A stretch of DNA of 64,000 nucleotides from Streptomyces sp. 2114.4 (GCF_900187385.1 NZ_FYEY01000001.1:6386001-6450000), one strand, 5' to 3'; positions 34,975-44,395 are shown, numbered from the stretch's first letter. The notes: generated by a model from the letters alone, not told the origin. Program-made: numbers and translations.

Positions 34975-36093
34975 TCAGCCGGCCTCAGGACCGGGCGGAC
35001 GCTCCTGGCCGGCGGCGGCGTGAGCGCCGAGGCGGTGGGCCAGCTCCTGTACAAGGGTGCGCAGTTCCGCGGGGTGTTCGATGACGAACGGGCGGTCCAG
35101 AGCGGCCAGTACGGGAGGAATCCAGTCCAGTCGTTCGGCCCGGATCCGGACGCGGACCCATCCGGTGGGTTCGTCGGCCGGTGCCGGGCGGGACGGGCTG
35201 CCGGGGTGGGCCCGGCCGACGGCGGCCTGGTCGGCGTCGGCAGGGTCGGTCTCGGCAGGGTCGGTGCCGTCGGGTGCCGTCGTCACCGGGATCGTGGACA
35301 GGGTGGCGATGTCGGCCGGGAGATGGCGGCGGAGGTGCTGGACGCTGTCGTGGACGCGCAGCGACACCGTGTGTGTCCAGGGGGTCTGCGCGAGGCTGTC
35401 CAGGACCGTGGTCACCGGGTCGAAGGCCGGCGGGACGGTGAACGAGCCGGGCCGCACGGTGGCGGCGGTGATCCGGTCCAGCCGGAAGGTGCGCACCTCC
35501 CCCTCTCCGGCGGCCGGGTCCGCGCCGGTCAGGTACCAGCGCCCGGAGTGCGCCACCAGGCCGTAGGGGAGGACGGTGCGCTCACTGCCGCGGCCCTTCC
35601 GGTCGGTGTAGGTGATCGCCACCGGCCGCTGATGGAGTGCGGCCTCGGCAAGTCCCAGCAGCACGCCCGCTTCCGGTGCGGCGGCGGGGCGGGGCCGCGC
35701 GGTGAAATCGGCCGTCGCCGGCAGTGCCGCCAGCCGTCGCCCCAGGGCCTTGGGCAGGACGCGCCGCAGTTTTGCCGCGGCGCTCTCGCTCGCTGCGGCG
35801 GACGTGGTGACCAGCCCGGCCCGCTGTGCGGCCAGAAGGCCGAGCAGAACGGCCAGGGCCTCGTCCTCGGTGAGCATCAGCGGGGGCATCCGATAGCCCG
35901 GGGCGAGCCGGTAGCCGCCGTAGCGGCCACGCACCGAGTAGACGGGCACACCGAGGTCCAGCAGGTGGCCGGCGTAGCGGCGGACGGTGCGTTCGTCGAC
36001 GCCGAGGCGGGCGGCCAGGTCGGGGACGGTGAGGGTGCCGCCCCCTTGCAGGATCTCCAGCAGGGCGAGCACCCGAGTGGTCGATGTGGTCAC
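34975..36093 (-). CDS. WYL-domain transcriptional regulator (YafY/DeoR-like)
   Basis: A 372-aa protein. An N-terminal winged HTH (about 5-60; VPDLAARLGVDERTVRRYAGHL) is followed by the linker RYGGYRLAPGYRMPPLMLTEDEALAVLLGL typical of the family. The WYL domain (about 140-225) has RPVAITYTDRKG and GLVAHSGRWYLTGADP. A C-terminal WCX-type domain carries an insertion of acidic repeats (DPAETDPADAD). WYL proteins usually sense a ligand through this domain. GTG start 36093; the ribosome site is poor, so it may be nearly leaderless. It is divergent from the VOC gene with a 121-bp shared promoter region, so it probably regulates that gene and itself. Confidence 0.88.
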   Translation of the reverse strand: MTTSTTRVLALLEILQGGGTLTVPDLAARLGVDERTVRRYAGHLLDLGVPVYSVRGRYGGYRLAPGYRMPPLMLTEDEALAVLLGLLAAQRAGLVTTSAAASESAAAKLRRVLPKALGRRLAALPATADFTARPRPAAAPEAGVLLGLAEAALHQRPVAITYTDRKGRGSERTVLPYGLVAHSGRWYLTGADPAAGEGEVRTFRLDRITAATVRPGSFTVPPAFDPVTTVLDSLAQTPWTHTVSLRVHDSVQHLRRHLPADIATLSTIPVTTAPDGTDPAETDPADADQAAVGRAHPGSPSRPAPADEPTGWVRVRIRAERLDWIPPVLAALDRPFVIEHPAELRTLVQELAHRLGAHAAAGQERPPGPEAG

Positions 36094-36214
36094 TTCGGCA
36101 AGTCTGCTGCATATACCGGGCGGGTTCTGTCCGGTATGGGTTCTAGCGTTCGAGGCGTTCCTTCATCCCGCGTCTCTTCCGACAGGCGCGTCCCTTCTGG
36201 CAGGAAGTCCCCTG

Positions 36215-36613
36215 ATGAACCTGGTTTCGCTCCGTGTGATCACCCATGACGTCGCTCGCCTCGTCGCGTTCTACGAACAGGTCACCGGCGTTCCGGCGAC
36301 CTGGTCGACCCCCGAGTTCGCCGAGCTCGTGACGGAGTCGGGCACGCTCGCGCTCGCCGGCGAGCGCACGGTGGCGCTGTTCGGTGCCGGCAGTGCCCGG
36401 CCGGCCGCCAACCGCACGGTGATCATCGAGTTCCGCGTCGCCGACGTCGACGCGGAGTACGCGCGTCTGACGTCCCTCTGCGATGAGTTCGTCCAGAAGC
36501 CGACGACGATGCCGTGGGGCAACCGCTCGCTCCTCTTCCGGGACCCCGACGGGAATCTGATCAACCTCTTCACGCCCGTCACCCCCGAGGCCGTGCGCAG
36601 GCAAGCCCGCTGA
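36215..36613 (+). CDS. VOC (glyoxalase/dioxygenase superfamily) protein
   Basis: A 132-aa single-domain protein. ATG 36215 has AGGAAG upstream; the longer frame overlaps the divergent regulator and is not used. VOC pattern: SLRVITHDVARLVAFYEQVTG at the start of the first beta-alpha-beta module and LLFRDPDGNLINLFTPV in the second. Possible metal ligands include the early His and the terminal Asp/Asn region, but a full set is not certain. Members detoxify or bind small molecules such as methylglyoxal or antibiotics. The divergent WYL regulator probably controls it. Confidence 0.85.
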   Translation: MNLVSLRVITHDVARLVAFYEQVTGVPATWSTPEFAELVTESGTLALAGERTVALFGAGSARPAANRTVIIEFRVADVDAEYARLTSLCDEFVQKPTTMPWGNRSLLFRDPDGNLINLFTPVTPEAVRRQAR

Positions 36614-36732
36614 GGGCAGCCCTCAGGAGTCGTCCACCACGCGGCCGGGCGTGGATAGCACCGCACGGGGCGGGTACCGGGCAGACCGAAGATGCCGGAC
36701 AGGACAAACCCTTGAGGAAGCGGAGGACTGGC

Positions 36733-37935
36733 GTGGCCGATGGCGTCGTCGAGCGGCGGAAGGAGCCGGCCGGACAAGGCCGGCTCTCCAGGACGGAGCA
36801 GTGGTGGCGGCGGGCCCTGGGCTCGGAGGGGTACGAGCGTCACACCGTGCTGCTGGTCGGCAAGAGCACCGTGGCCGCCACGCTCGCCTGGGTCGTCTCC
36901 TTCTACGTCCTGAACGCACAGTCGCCGGCCTTTGCACCGTTCTCCGCGGTGCTGATCATGCAGGTGACCGTGTACCAGTCACTGCTGCAGTCCTCCCGCT
37001 ATGTGGCCGCCGTCGCGGTGGGCGTCGCGGTGCAGGCGGCCCTGGGCTTCCTCGGCGGTCCCGAGCTGCTGACCTTCGCGTTGGTGGCGTTGGTGGCGCT
37101 CACCCTCGGCCGGTGGCCGGCGCTCGGCGCGCAAGGCTCCCAGGTGGCCACCGCGGCGTTCTTCGCCTTCTCCACCTATGTCTCCGCCACCTCGGACCTG
37201 GAGAAGGTCACCCAGCTCGGGCAGATCATCCTGCTGGTCCTCATCGGCTGCGGAATCGGCATCCTGGTCAATGTCGCCGTGGTGCCACCCCTGCGCTACC
37301 GCAGCGCCGAGCACGGTATCCACACCCTGGCCCGTGCGCTGTGCGACCTGGTCGGCGATATGCACCCGGCGCTGCGCGCACAGGAGGTCGACAAGGAGCG
37401 CACCGGACAGTGGCGGGGCCGGGCCCAGCGGACGGAAGGGCTGGTCACCCAGGCGAGGGCAGGCCTGCACACCGCGCAGGAGAGCCTGCGCTACAACCCG
37501 CGCCGGCTGCTTGGCCGCCACCGCGGGCGTACCGGCTTCGCGGGGTACGACGCGGTGCTGGCGGCGTTGGAGCGCGTGCTGTACCAAATGGGGTCCCTGA
37601 CGCGGAGCCTGGACCGGTGGAGCGAGGACGGGAGCAGCCCCCGCTCCCGGTCCTTCCTGGAGTGCTACGCCGACTTCCTGGCCTCCGTCTCCGAGATCAC
37701 CGAGGTCCTGGCCGGGCTCGACGAGGACAAGCTGAACGACCAGGCTCCGCAGCTGTGCCGGCTGGCGGACCGGGCCCAGCAGTGCCGCCGGCGCGTGACC
37801 GAACAGGCCGAGCGTGACGGCCTGCCGCTCGCCGACCCGGCCCGCCCCCACGGCGTACTGGTCATCGAGGCGACCCGCCTCATGGAGGAGTTCCAGTACA
37901 CCTGTGACGTACTCCAGCACCACGTGGACCACTGA
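36733..37935 (+). CDS. FUSC/aromatic acid exporter-like membrane protein
   Basis: 400 aa from GTG 36733 with GGAGG upstream. The N-terminal half has about six hydrophobic helices, including VAATLAWVVSFYVL, ILLVLIGCGIGILVNVAVVPPL and the family turn APFSAVLIMQVTVYQS, matching ArAE_1/FUSC proteins. The C-terminal half is a cytosolic helical domain of about 200 residues with heptad-like charge pattern. Related proteins export aromatic acids or interact with the cell envelope. It lies after the VOC gene (120 bp gap) and before the TPP enzyme (160 bp gap, containing a weak 6-bp hairpin at 37947-37965). The substrate is unknown. Confidence 0.8.
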   Translation: MADGVVERRKEPAGQGRLSRTEQWWRRALGSEGYERHTVLLVGKSTVAATLAWVVSFYVLNAQSPAFAPFSAVLIMQVTVYQSLLQSSRYVAAVAVGVAVQAALGFLGGPELLTFALVALVALTLGRWPALGAQGSQVATAAFFAFSTYVSATSDLEKVTQLGQIILLVLIGCGIGILVNVAVVPPLRYRSAEHGIHTLARALCDLVGDMHPALRAQEVDKERTGQWRGRAQRTEGLVTQARAGLHTAQESLRYNPRRLLGRHRGRTGFAGYDAVLAALERVLYQMGSLTRSLDRWSEDGSSPRSRSFLECYADFLASVSEITEVLAGLDEDKLNDQAPQLCRLADRAQQCRRRVTEQAERDGLPLADPARPHGVLVIEATRLMEEFQYTCDVLQHHVDH

Positions 37936-38096
37936 CGGCGGTCGCGCCGGGCTCCCACGGCCCGGGGCCCTACGGCCTCTTCCACTCCACTTCGCCCGCC
38001 GGTCCGGGTACCGCGGCCGTCGCGGGGCACACGCTTCTACGTCGACGAGACCGCTGGAGTGGTCGGCCCCCGTAGAGCACTGGGAAAGGAAGACGC

Positions 38097-39920
38097 GTGT
38101 CGGTCAAGGTTTCTGATTACGTCCTGCGACGGCTGCGTGAATGGGGCGTCGAACACGTCTTCGCCTACGCCGGTGACGGCATCAACGGGCTGCTCGCCGC
38201 CTGGGAACGCGCGGACAACAAGCCGGTGTTCGTCCAGGCGCGGCACGAGGAGATGGCCGCGTTCGAGGCCGTCGGATACGCGAAGTTCTCCGGCAAGGCC
38301 GGGGTGTGCGCGGCGACGTCCGGACCCGGTGCGATCCATCTCCTCAACGGCCTCTACGACGCGAAGCTCGACCACGTGCCGGTGGTGGCGATCGTCGGAC
38401 AGACGCACCGCAGCGCGATGGGCGGCTCCTACCAGCAAGAAGTCGACCTGATGAGCCTCTACAAGGACGTCGCCTCCGACTTCTGTGAGACGGTCACCGT
38501 CCCCGAGCAGCTGCCCAACGTCCTCGACCGTGCCCTGCGCACCGCGTACGCGCGGCGGACCGTGACCGCGGTGATCCTTCCCGCCGATGTGCAGGAGCTG
38601 GACTACAGCCCGCCCACGCATGCCTTCAAGATGGTCCCTTCCAGCCTCGGGGTCGCCTCTTACGCGCCCGTCCCGGCGGAGGACGACCTCACCAGGGCCG
38701 CCGAGGTGCTGAACTCCGGGAAGAAGGTGGCCGTGTTGATCGGTCAGGGCGCGCGTGGCGCCCGGGCCGAGGTCGAGGAACTGGCCGATGTCCTCGGCGC
38801 CGGGGTGGCCAAGGCCCTCCTGGGCAAGGACGCGCTGTCCGACGAACTGCCGTATGTGACCGGTGCGATCGGCCTGCTCGGCACCCGCCCCTCCTATGAG
38901 CTGATGCGGGACTGCGACACCCTGCTGGTGGTGGGCTCCAGCTTCCCCTACTCCCAGTTCCTGCCGGAGTTCGGCAAGGCCCGCGCCGTCCAGATCGACA
39001 TCGACCCGCACATGGTGGGCCTGCGCTATCCCTTCGAGGTCAATCTCGTCGGGGACGCACGCGCGACCCTCAAGGCACTGCTGCCGCAGCTCACCCACAA
39101 AAAGCACGGAGCATGGCGGAAGAAGATCGAGAAGGACACGGCCCGCTGGTGGGAGGTGATGGAGGGGCGTGCCGCGGTGGACGCGGAACCGATCAATCCC
39201 GAATACGTCGTGCACGCCCTGGACGCCCTCCTGCCGGACGACGTCATCCTGGCCGCCGACTCCGGCTCGGCCGCCAACTGGTACGCGCGGCACCTGCGCA
39301 TGCGCGGCACGATGCGCGGTTCCCTCTCCGGCACCCTCGCGACCATGGGGCCGGGCGTGCCGTACGTCATCGGCGCCAAGTTCGCCCACCCCGAGCGGCC
39401 CGCTCTGGCGATCGTCGGCGACGGCGCCATGCAGATGAACGGCATGGCCGAACTCATCACCGCCGCCAAATACTGGCCGGGCTGGGAGGACCCCCGGCTG
39501 GTCATCGCGGTGCTCAACAACCTGGACCTCAACCAGGTGACATGGGAGATGCGGTCCATGTCGGGTGCCCCGCAGTTCCTGCCCTCACAGGCGCTGCCGG
39601 ACGTGCCCTACGCCGATTTCGCCCGCTCCATCGGACTCGGGGGAGCCCGGGTGGAGAAGCCCGGCGAGGTCGAAGGGGCATGGCGCACGGCCCTGGCCGC
39701 CGACCGGCCGTTCGTGCTCGACTTCCGTACCGATCCGGCCGTACCGCCGATCCCCCCGCACGCCGAACTCGACCAGATCGAGGCCACGGCAGCCGCCATC
39801 GTCAAGGGCGACAGCGACCGCGGCGGCATGATCCGCCAGGGGATCAAGGCCAAGATCCAGGAAATGCTGCCCGGTCACCACCACAGGGACGGCCGGCCCG
39901 CGGGGCAGGACGACGCGTAG
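38097..39920 (+). CDS. TPP-requiring enzyme of the acetolactate synthase/pyruvate oxidase superfamily
   Basis: A 607-aa protein. The N-terminal TPP domain has the catalytic Glu in QARHEEMAAFEAVGYA, the central cofactor domain spans about 190-330, and the C-terminal TPP motif is IVGDGAMQMNG…VLNNLDLNQVTWEM. It differs clearly from the poxB product at 21.5 kb: it lacks the PoxB-type C-terminal tail and carries a longer His/Asp-rich end. The reaction is probably decarboxylation of pyruvate or another 2-oxo acid; the exact substrate is not readable. GTG start with GGAAAGGAAG. It is followed after 45 bp by an FMN-type glutamate-synthase-like gene, so the two likely form an operon. Confidence 0.85.
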   Translation: MSVKVSDYVLRRLREWGVEHVFAYAGDGINGLLAAWERADNKPVFVQARHEEMAAFEAVGYAKFSGKAGVCAATSGPGAIHLLNGLYDAKLDHVPVVAIVGQTHRSAMGGSYQQEVDLMSLYKDVASDFCETVTVPEQLPNVLDRALRTAYARRTVTAVILPADVQELDYSPPTHAFKMVPSSLGVASYAPVPAEDDLTRAAEVLNSGKKVAVLIGQGARGARAEVEELADVLGAGVAKALLGKDALSDELPYVTGAIGLLGTRPSYELMRDCDTLLVVGSSFPYSQFLPEFGKARAVQIDIDPHMVGLRYPFEVNLVGDARATLKALLPQLTHKKHGAWRKKIEKDTARWWEVMEGRAAVDAEPINPEYVVHALDALLPDDVILAADSGSAANWYARHLRMRGTMRGSLSGTLATMGPGVPYVIGAKFAHPERPALAIVGDGAMQMNGMAELITAAKYWPGWEDPRLVIAVLNNLDLNQVTWEMRSMSGAPQFLPSQALPDVPYADFARSIGLGGARVEKPGEVEGAWRTALAADRPFVLDFRTDPAVPPIPPHAELDQIEATAAAIVKGDSDRGGMIRQGIKAKIQEMLPGHHHRDGRPAGQDDA

Positions 39921-39965
39921 CGGCCAGACCCACGGGAACTCGAAAGGAAGAGCGGTCAGCTCGCT

Positions 39966-41549
39966 ATGTACCGGCTGATATTCCTCGCGACCGTCCTCCT
40001 CGCCGCGACGGCGTCGGTGGTCCTGGCATCGGTGGTGTCCGTCTGGTGGTGGCTGCCGGCGGGCGTGCTGCTGTTGTTGGTGGCGACCGGGGTGTGGGAC
40101 CTGCTGCAGCGCCGGCACTCGGTGCTGCGCAACTATCCGGTGCTGGGGCATCTGCGCTACCTGCTGGAGTCCGTCCGCCCGGAGTTGCAGCAGTACTTCG
40201 TCGAGCGCAATACCGACGGCCGCCCCTACGACCGCGACGTACGCAGCATCGTCTATCAGCGGGCCAAGGGCACCGAGGCCGAAGAGGCATTCGGCACCGA
40301 ACGCGAGGTCTATGAGCCCGGTGCGGAATTCCTGGTGCCCTCCATGGTCCCGCGGCCGGTGCCCGAGCAGGCCCCGGTGGTCCGGGTCGGCGGACCCGGC
40401 TGCACGCGGCCCTATGACATGGCACTGCTCAATGTCTCCGCGATGAGCTTCGGTTCGCTCTCGTCCCGCGCGATCCTCGCCCTCAACCGCGGAGCGGCCG
40501 AGGGCGCCTTCGCTCACGACACGGGCGAAGGCGGCCTCTCGGAATACCATCTGCGCCACGGCGGGGACCTGATCTGGGAGATCGGCACGGGGTACTTCGG
40601 ATGCCGGACGGCGGACGGCGCATTCGACGAGCGGGAGTTCGCCGCCAAAGCAGCTCATCCGCACGTGAAGTGCGTTTCTCTGAAGCTTTCCCAAGGGGCC
40701 AAGCCCGGCATCGGGGGAGTGCTCCCGGGAGGCAAGGTCAATGCCGAGATCGCCCGGGTGCGCGAGGTGCCCGAAGGGCGGACCGTCATCTCCCCGCCCT
40801 ATCACCGGGTATTTGGCACCCCACGAGAGCTGGTCCGGTTCCTCGCCCGGATGCGGGACCTGGCCGGCGGCAAACCGGCGGGGTTCAAGCTGTGCGTCGG
40901 CTCGCGCCAGCAGTTTCTCGCGGTCTGCAAGGCGATGCTCGAAGAGGACGTCACGCCGGACTTCATCGTCGTCGACGGCGCCGAGGGCGGCACCGGGGCC
41001 GCTCCGCTGGAGTTCGCGGACCACCTGGGAAGCCCGCTCACGGAGGGCCTGATCACCGTCCACAACGCCCTGGTCGGCACGGGGCTGCGGGACCGCATCA
41101 AGATCGGGGCCAGCGGCAAGGTGGCTACCGGCAGCGACCTGGTCAAACGGCTGCTCCAAGGCGCCGACTACACCAACGCCGCCCGCGCGATGATGTTCGC
41201 CGTCGGGTGCATCCAGGCCCAGCGGTGCCACACCAACACCTGCCCGGTCGGCGTGACCACCCAGGACCCGCGGCGGGCCCGGGCACTGGACGTGGCGGAC
41301 AAATCCGCACGGGTCCGGCGCTACCAGGAGGCCACCGTCCGCAGCGCCCTGCAGATCATGGCCGCCATGGGTGTACGGGACGCCGCCGGACTGGCTCCCC
41401 ACCAACTGCGCCGCCGGCTCGATCCCCACACCGTCCGTTCCTACGCGGAGCTCTACGACTGGCTCGCCCCCGGCCGGCTCCTGGCGGACCCTCCGCAGGA
41501 CTGGCGGGCGGACTGGGAGGCGGCCGACCCCGACCGCTTCACGATCTGA
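39966..41549 (+). CDS. FMN-binding glutamate synthase-like protein with N-terminal membrane anchor
   Basis: A 527-aa protein. The first 45 residues contain two hydrophobic segments (LIFLATVLLAATASVVLASVV and WWLPAGVLLLLVATGVW), anchoring it in the membrane. The rest is the GltS central domain: AMSFGSLSSRAILALNRGA, DTGEGGLSEYHLRHGGDLIW, GAKPGIGG, VDGAEGGTGAAPLEF and a Cys-rich end (CHTNTCPVG) where glutamate synthases hold an Fe-S cluster. The glutaminase domain is absent, so this stand-alone type cannot use glutamine by itself and its physiological substrate is unknown. Operon partner of the TPP enzyme. It ends before a UUCG-loop terminator. Confidence 0.88.
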   Translation: MYRLIFLATVLLAATASVVLASVVSVWWWLPAGVLLLLVATGVWDLLQRRHSVLRNYPVLGHLRYLLESVRPELQQYFVERNTDGRPYDRDVRSIVYQRAKGTEAEEAFGTEREVYEPGAEFLVPSMVPRPVPEQAPVVRVGGPGCTRPYDMALLNVSAMSFGSLSSRAILALNRGAAEGAFAHDTGEGGLSEYHLRHGGDLIWEIGTGYFGCRTADGAFDEREFAAKAAHPHVKCVSLKLSQGAKPGIGGVLPGGKVNAEIARVREVPEGRTVISPPYHRVFGTPRELVRFLARMRDLAGGKPAGFKLCVGSRQQFLAVCKAMLEEDVTPDFIVVDGAEGGTGAAPLEFADHLGSPLTEGLITVHNALVGTGLRDRIKIGASGKVATGSDLVKRLLQGADYTNAARAMMFAVGCIQAQRCHTNTCPVGVTTQDPRRARALDVADKSARVRRYQEATVRSALQIMAAMGVRDAAGLAPHQLRRRLDPHTVRSYAELYDWLAPGRLLADPPQDWRADWEAADPDRFTI

Positions 41550-41695
41550 CGAAGCCCCGTCGTGCCGCGTCGCCCGTCGCCCCTCTCCGTCTGGGTGAGC
41601 CCGTGCTTGCCTGCCGGTGCGCCGGGTACGCGCTCCCCGGGAAACGGGATCGAGTCCCGCCCCGCCTCCGGCCGCCAGGACCGGACACGGTGAAC

Positions 41696-41715
41696 CCGGG
41701 ATCCGAAGATCCCGG
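41696..41715 (-). terminator. UUCG-tetraloop terminator hairpin
   Basis: On the minus strand CCGGGATC-TTCG-GATCCCGG forms a perfect 8-bp stem with a UUCG loop, a very stable RNA hairpin. It lies 2 bp beyond the stop of the 146-aa minus-strand gene and also faces the end of the FMN glutamate-synthase-like gene, so it may stop transcription from both sides. Confidence 0.75.
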
Positions 41716-41717
41716 TG

Positions 41718-42158
41718 TCAGTGCAGCCCCTGGGTGTCCGGTCTGCCGGAGCCGCCGTCCGGCCCCTCGTGACCGCCTCCTGCGGCCCGTTCCTCCAGGA
41801 AGCGTTCGCTCTCCCAGGTGAGGGCGTGTTCGATCTGGATGAAGTTCAGCCCCGTCACATCGGCGAGCTCTTCCTCGTCGAGGTCGGGCTGGGCGCGCAG
41901 GGCGCGGTCGATCTTTCCCGCCCAGAGTTCCTCTTTGACGAACGGCCGCCGGCGGTAGCGCTGCCGGAGCTGGTCGAGATGGCCGGGGCTGCAGGCTGCC
42001 AGGAGCCTGTCACCGTCCTGCTCCGAGTCGTACGGGTGGATCCAGGAGGAGTCGCGCACCCGGCCGGAGACCTGCGAGGTCCGGTGGATGGCCGTGCCGC
42101 ACAGGTCGCACACCCTCGGATGCGGTGTGGCCGTCGGTTCGCCGCTGTTGTCGTGCAT
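41718..42158 (-). CDS. 146-aa protein with CxxC zinc-binding-like motif
   Basis: Starts at ATG 42158. The N-terminus has VCDLCGTAI, and further Cys/His occur in WIHPY and ACSPGH, enough for one zinc site. The middle is basic and helical (LRQRYRRRPFVKEELWAGKIDRAL) and the C-terminus acidic (DLDEEELADVTGL). It may be a small regulatory or nucleic-acid-binding protein; no family is recognised with confidence. It is downstream of the Mrp-like operon in the same direction but separated by 430 bp, so a separate promoter is likely. Confidence 0.65.
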   Translation of the reverse strand: MHDNSGEPTATPHPRVCDLCGTAIHRTSQVSGRVRDSSWIHPYDSEQDGDRLLAACSPGHLDQLRQRYRRRPFVKEELWAGKIDRALRAQPDLDEEELADVTGLNFIQIEHALTWESERFLEERAAGGGHEGPDGGSGRPDTQGLH

Positions 42159-42589
42159 TGCTGTCCTGGCCGTTCTCTCTGTCAGGGCATTGGCTCACGG
42201 TGCCGCGGATGACGGGCCCGGTGGGCCGGGTGAGCCGCCGGGGGCCTTGCGACGCTCCCCATGGGGCCCTGAGGCGTTCCCGCGGGAGCGGCCGTCGTGG
42301 TTCTGCTGCCCGGCCTGCGGCACCTCCACGGCCGGGCGCCCTCTCCACTTCACGCCGAAACGACCGCGCGCGCGACACGGGAGGGCCGACCAGGGCATCG
42401 GGGCCCGGCCCGCGGCACGGCTCCGGGCATCGCAGGGGAACCGGGGGCGCCTGGAGACGGCGCCGGTGCGGACCGCCGTGCAGGGGCACACGGGGAGCGG
42501 CGAGGAGGGCCCTGACCTGGCACGGAAGGCGCGAGGTGAGGTACGCAGCGACACCGTTCCCGGCCCGCGGACCGAGGAGCCGGCGGCTC
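42159..42589. other. Gene-free gap downstream of the Mrp-like operon
   Basis: About 430 bp. Open frames on both strands have Arg/Pro/Gly-rich, non-protein-like composition; a plus-strand piece reads WFCCPACGTSTAGRP but has no sensible start or continuation. It probably holds the promoter of the 146-aa gene. No strong hairpin was found. Confidence 0.5.
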
Positions 42590-44395
42590 TCAGACGACCA
42601 GTGCTCCCAGGAGGGCCACGCCCGCCAGGAACCAGGCGACATAGTCGCCCACATGACCGGAGTGCAGCCGCCGCAGTGGGGTGAACCAGCGTGCCGGTTC
42701 GCCGGCCGGCCGCCGTACGGCCCAAACCGCGAGCGCCGCGGCCAGGGCGGTGGACAGCAGGCCCCACAGCACGCCCGCTGCCGTCCAGTGCGGCGCGGGA
42801 GCGGTCGCGGGCTGCGCCGGCCGGCCGTACAGAACGGCCGAGAGGTAGGCACGGTGGTCGGTGAAGGAATCCGCGGCGTGCCCCACGCCGGTGCGCAGGC
42901 CGGGCACGAGTCCGATCGCCAGCGCCCCGGCGAGCAGGAGCGCCGGGACCGCGAGCATGGATTCCGGGATGCGGGTCAGGTGCCCGCCGCGGGTCTCCGG
43001 TTCCTCCGCCTTGCCCGTGGTCTCTTCCGGGGCGTCGGGCGGACGGCTACCGAGACCGAGGAACACCCGTGCCCCGGCCCGTAGCACGGCGCCGCCGGTG
43101 ACCGCCGAGGCCAGGACGAACAGCGCGGTCACCCAGCCTCCCGCGGCCTCCTCGGTGACCGCCTTGCCCAGCGCGGTGCCGAACGGGGGCAGCCCGGCAA
43201 GGGCCGCCCCGCCCAGGGCGAACATGCCACCCACCCAGGGCAACTCCCGTCCCCTGCCGTGTAGTTGGTGCTCGTCGACGCTGCCGTAGCGGTCCAGCAG
43301 GATTCCCGTACAGGCGAACAGCGCCGCCTTGACGCCGGCGTGCGCCAGCACATACACGGCGACACCGCCGCTCCCCTCCGGGCCCAGCTGCGCGAGGCCG
43401 GCCAGGAACAGCCCGGTGTGCGCCACCGTGGAGTAGGCGAGCAGGCGCTTGAGGTGGCGCTGCTGCCAGCACATCACCGATCCCAGCAGGGCCGTCACGG
43501 CACCCAGGGTCAGCAGCGCCCGGTGCACGTCCGGAGCCGGGATGCCGCCGGGGCCGGCGAAGACGGTCCAGTAGACCCGGGCCGTCCCGTACACGCCCAG
43601 TTCGACCATCACCCCCGACAGGAGCATGCACACCGGAGTCGGCGCCACCGCGTGCGCGTCGGCGAGCCAGAAGTGGAACGGCACCGCGGCGGCCTTGACG
43701 AGCAGTCCGGTGGTGATGAGGACGAAGGCGGCGATCACCAGCGCGTCCGGACCGTCACCGGCCCGCGCGTCGAGCGCCCGGCCGATCTGGGCGAGGCCCA
43801 GTTCGCCGGTCCGGGCGTAGAGCAGGGCGATGCCCGACAACATGGCGTACGCGCCCAGGGAGTTGACGATCCCGAACACCAGGCCGCCCTGGACGGCGCG
43901 TGCCTCCTCGACCCGGTAGCCGGTCAGGGCGTACGCGACCACGCTCATCAACTCGAAGAAGACGAAGGCGTTGAAGAGGTCGCCGGTCAGGACGAAGCCG
44001 CACATGCCCGCCTGGAAGAGCAGCACGAGTGCGGGGAAGGAGCCGGCATGGCGGTGCGGGGGTTCGTCGAAGTACCGCCAGGCGTAGGCGAGCGAGGCCA
44101 GCACCAGCAGCGAGACCAGTGTGGCGAGCCCGAGGCCGATCCGGTCGCCGACCAGCACGATGCCCACGCTCACTCCGTGGTGCGGCTGCCAGCCCCCCAC
44201 CCACTCGACGGGCAGCGCCTGGGACCACGGGGTGGCGGCCGCGGCGAACAGGGCCAGGGCCGCGGCCCCCGCGGCGAACGACAGGGCCAGCACCTCGGCG
44301 GCGTACCGCGGCAGCCGCCGCCCCGCTCCCACCAGCACCGCGGCGCCGAACATCAACACGGCCACGATCAGCGGCAGACTCCGCGCGGCGGTCAC
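42590..44395 (-). CDS. Mrp/Mbh antiporter subunit D-like (proton-conducting transporter)
   Basis: A 601-aa integral membrane protein with about 14 helices. It carries the proton-translocating antiporter family core: FLLTGDLFNAFVFFELMSVVAYAL-type helix (present as VLTGDLFNAFVFFELMS), GLLVKAAAVPFHFWLADAHAVAPTPV with its essential Lys, and HAGVKAALFACTGILL. GTG 44395 overlaps the stop of subunit C (GTGA). It is the last gene of the six-gene operon. In Mrp complexes subunits A and D both resemble this; only one such large subunit is present here, so the proton path must rely on it alone. Confidence 0.88.
   Translation of the reverse strand: MTAARSLPLIVAVLMFGAAVLVGAGRRLPRYAAEVLALSFAAGAAALALFAAAATPWSQALPVEWVGGWQPHHGVSVGIVLVGDRIGLGLATLVSLLVLASLAYAWRYFDEPPHRHAGSFPALVLLFQAGMCGFVLTGDLFNAFVFFELMSVVAYALTGYRVEEARAVQGGLVFGIVNSLGAYAMLSGIALLYARTGELGLAQIGRALDARAGDGPDALVIAAFVLITTGLLVKAAAVPFHFWLADAHAVAPTPVCMLLSGVMVELGVYGTARVYWTVFAGPGGIPAPDVHRALLTLGAVTALLGSVMCWQQRHLKRLLAYSTVAHTGLFLAGLAQLGPEGSGGVAVYVLAHAGVKAALFACTGILLDRYGSVDEHQLHGRGRELPWVGGMFALGGAALAGLPPFGTALGKAVTEEAAGGWVTALFVLASAVTGGAVLRAGARVFLGLGSRPPDAPEETTGKAEEPETRGGHLTRIPESMLAVPALLLAGALAIGLVPGLRTGVGHAADSFTDHRAYLSAVLYGRPAQPATAPAPHWTAAGVLWGLLSTALAAALAVWAVRRPAGEPARWFTPLRRLHSGHVGDYVAWFLAGVALLGALVV

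Noticed and set aside
42195..42767. A minus-strand frame in the gap below the Mrp-like operon
   Set aside because: It overlaps the end of the antiporter gene in another frame and has non-protein-like composition.
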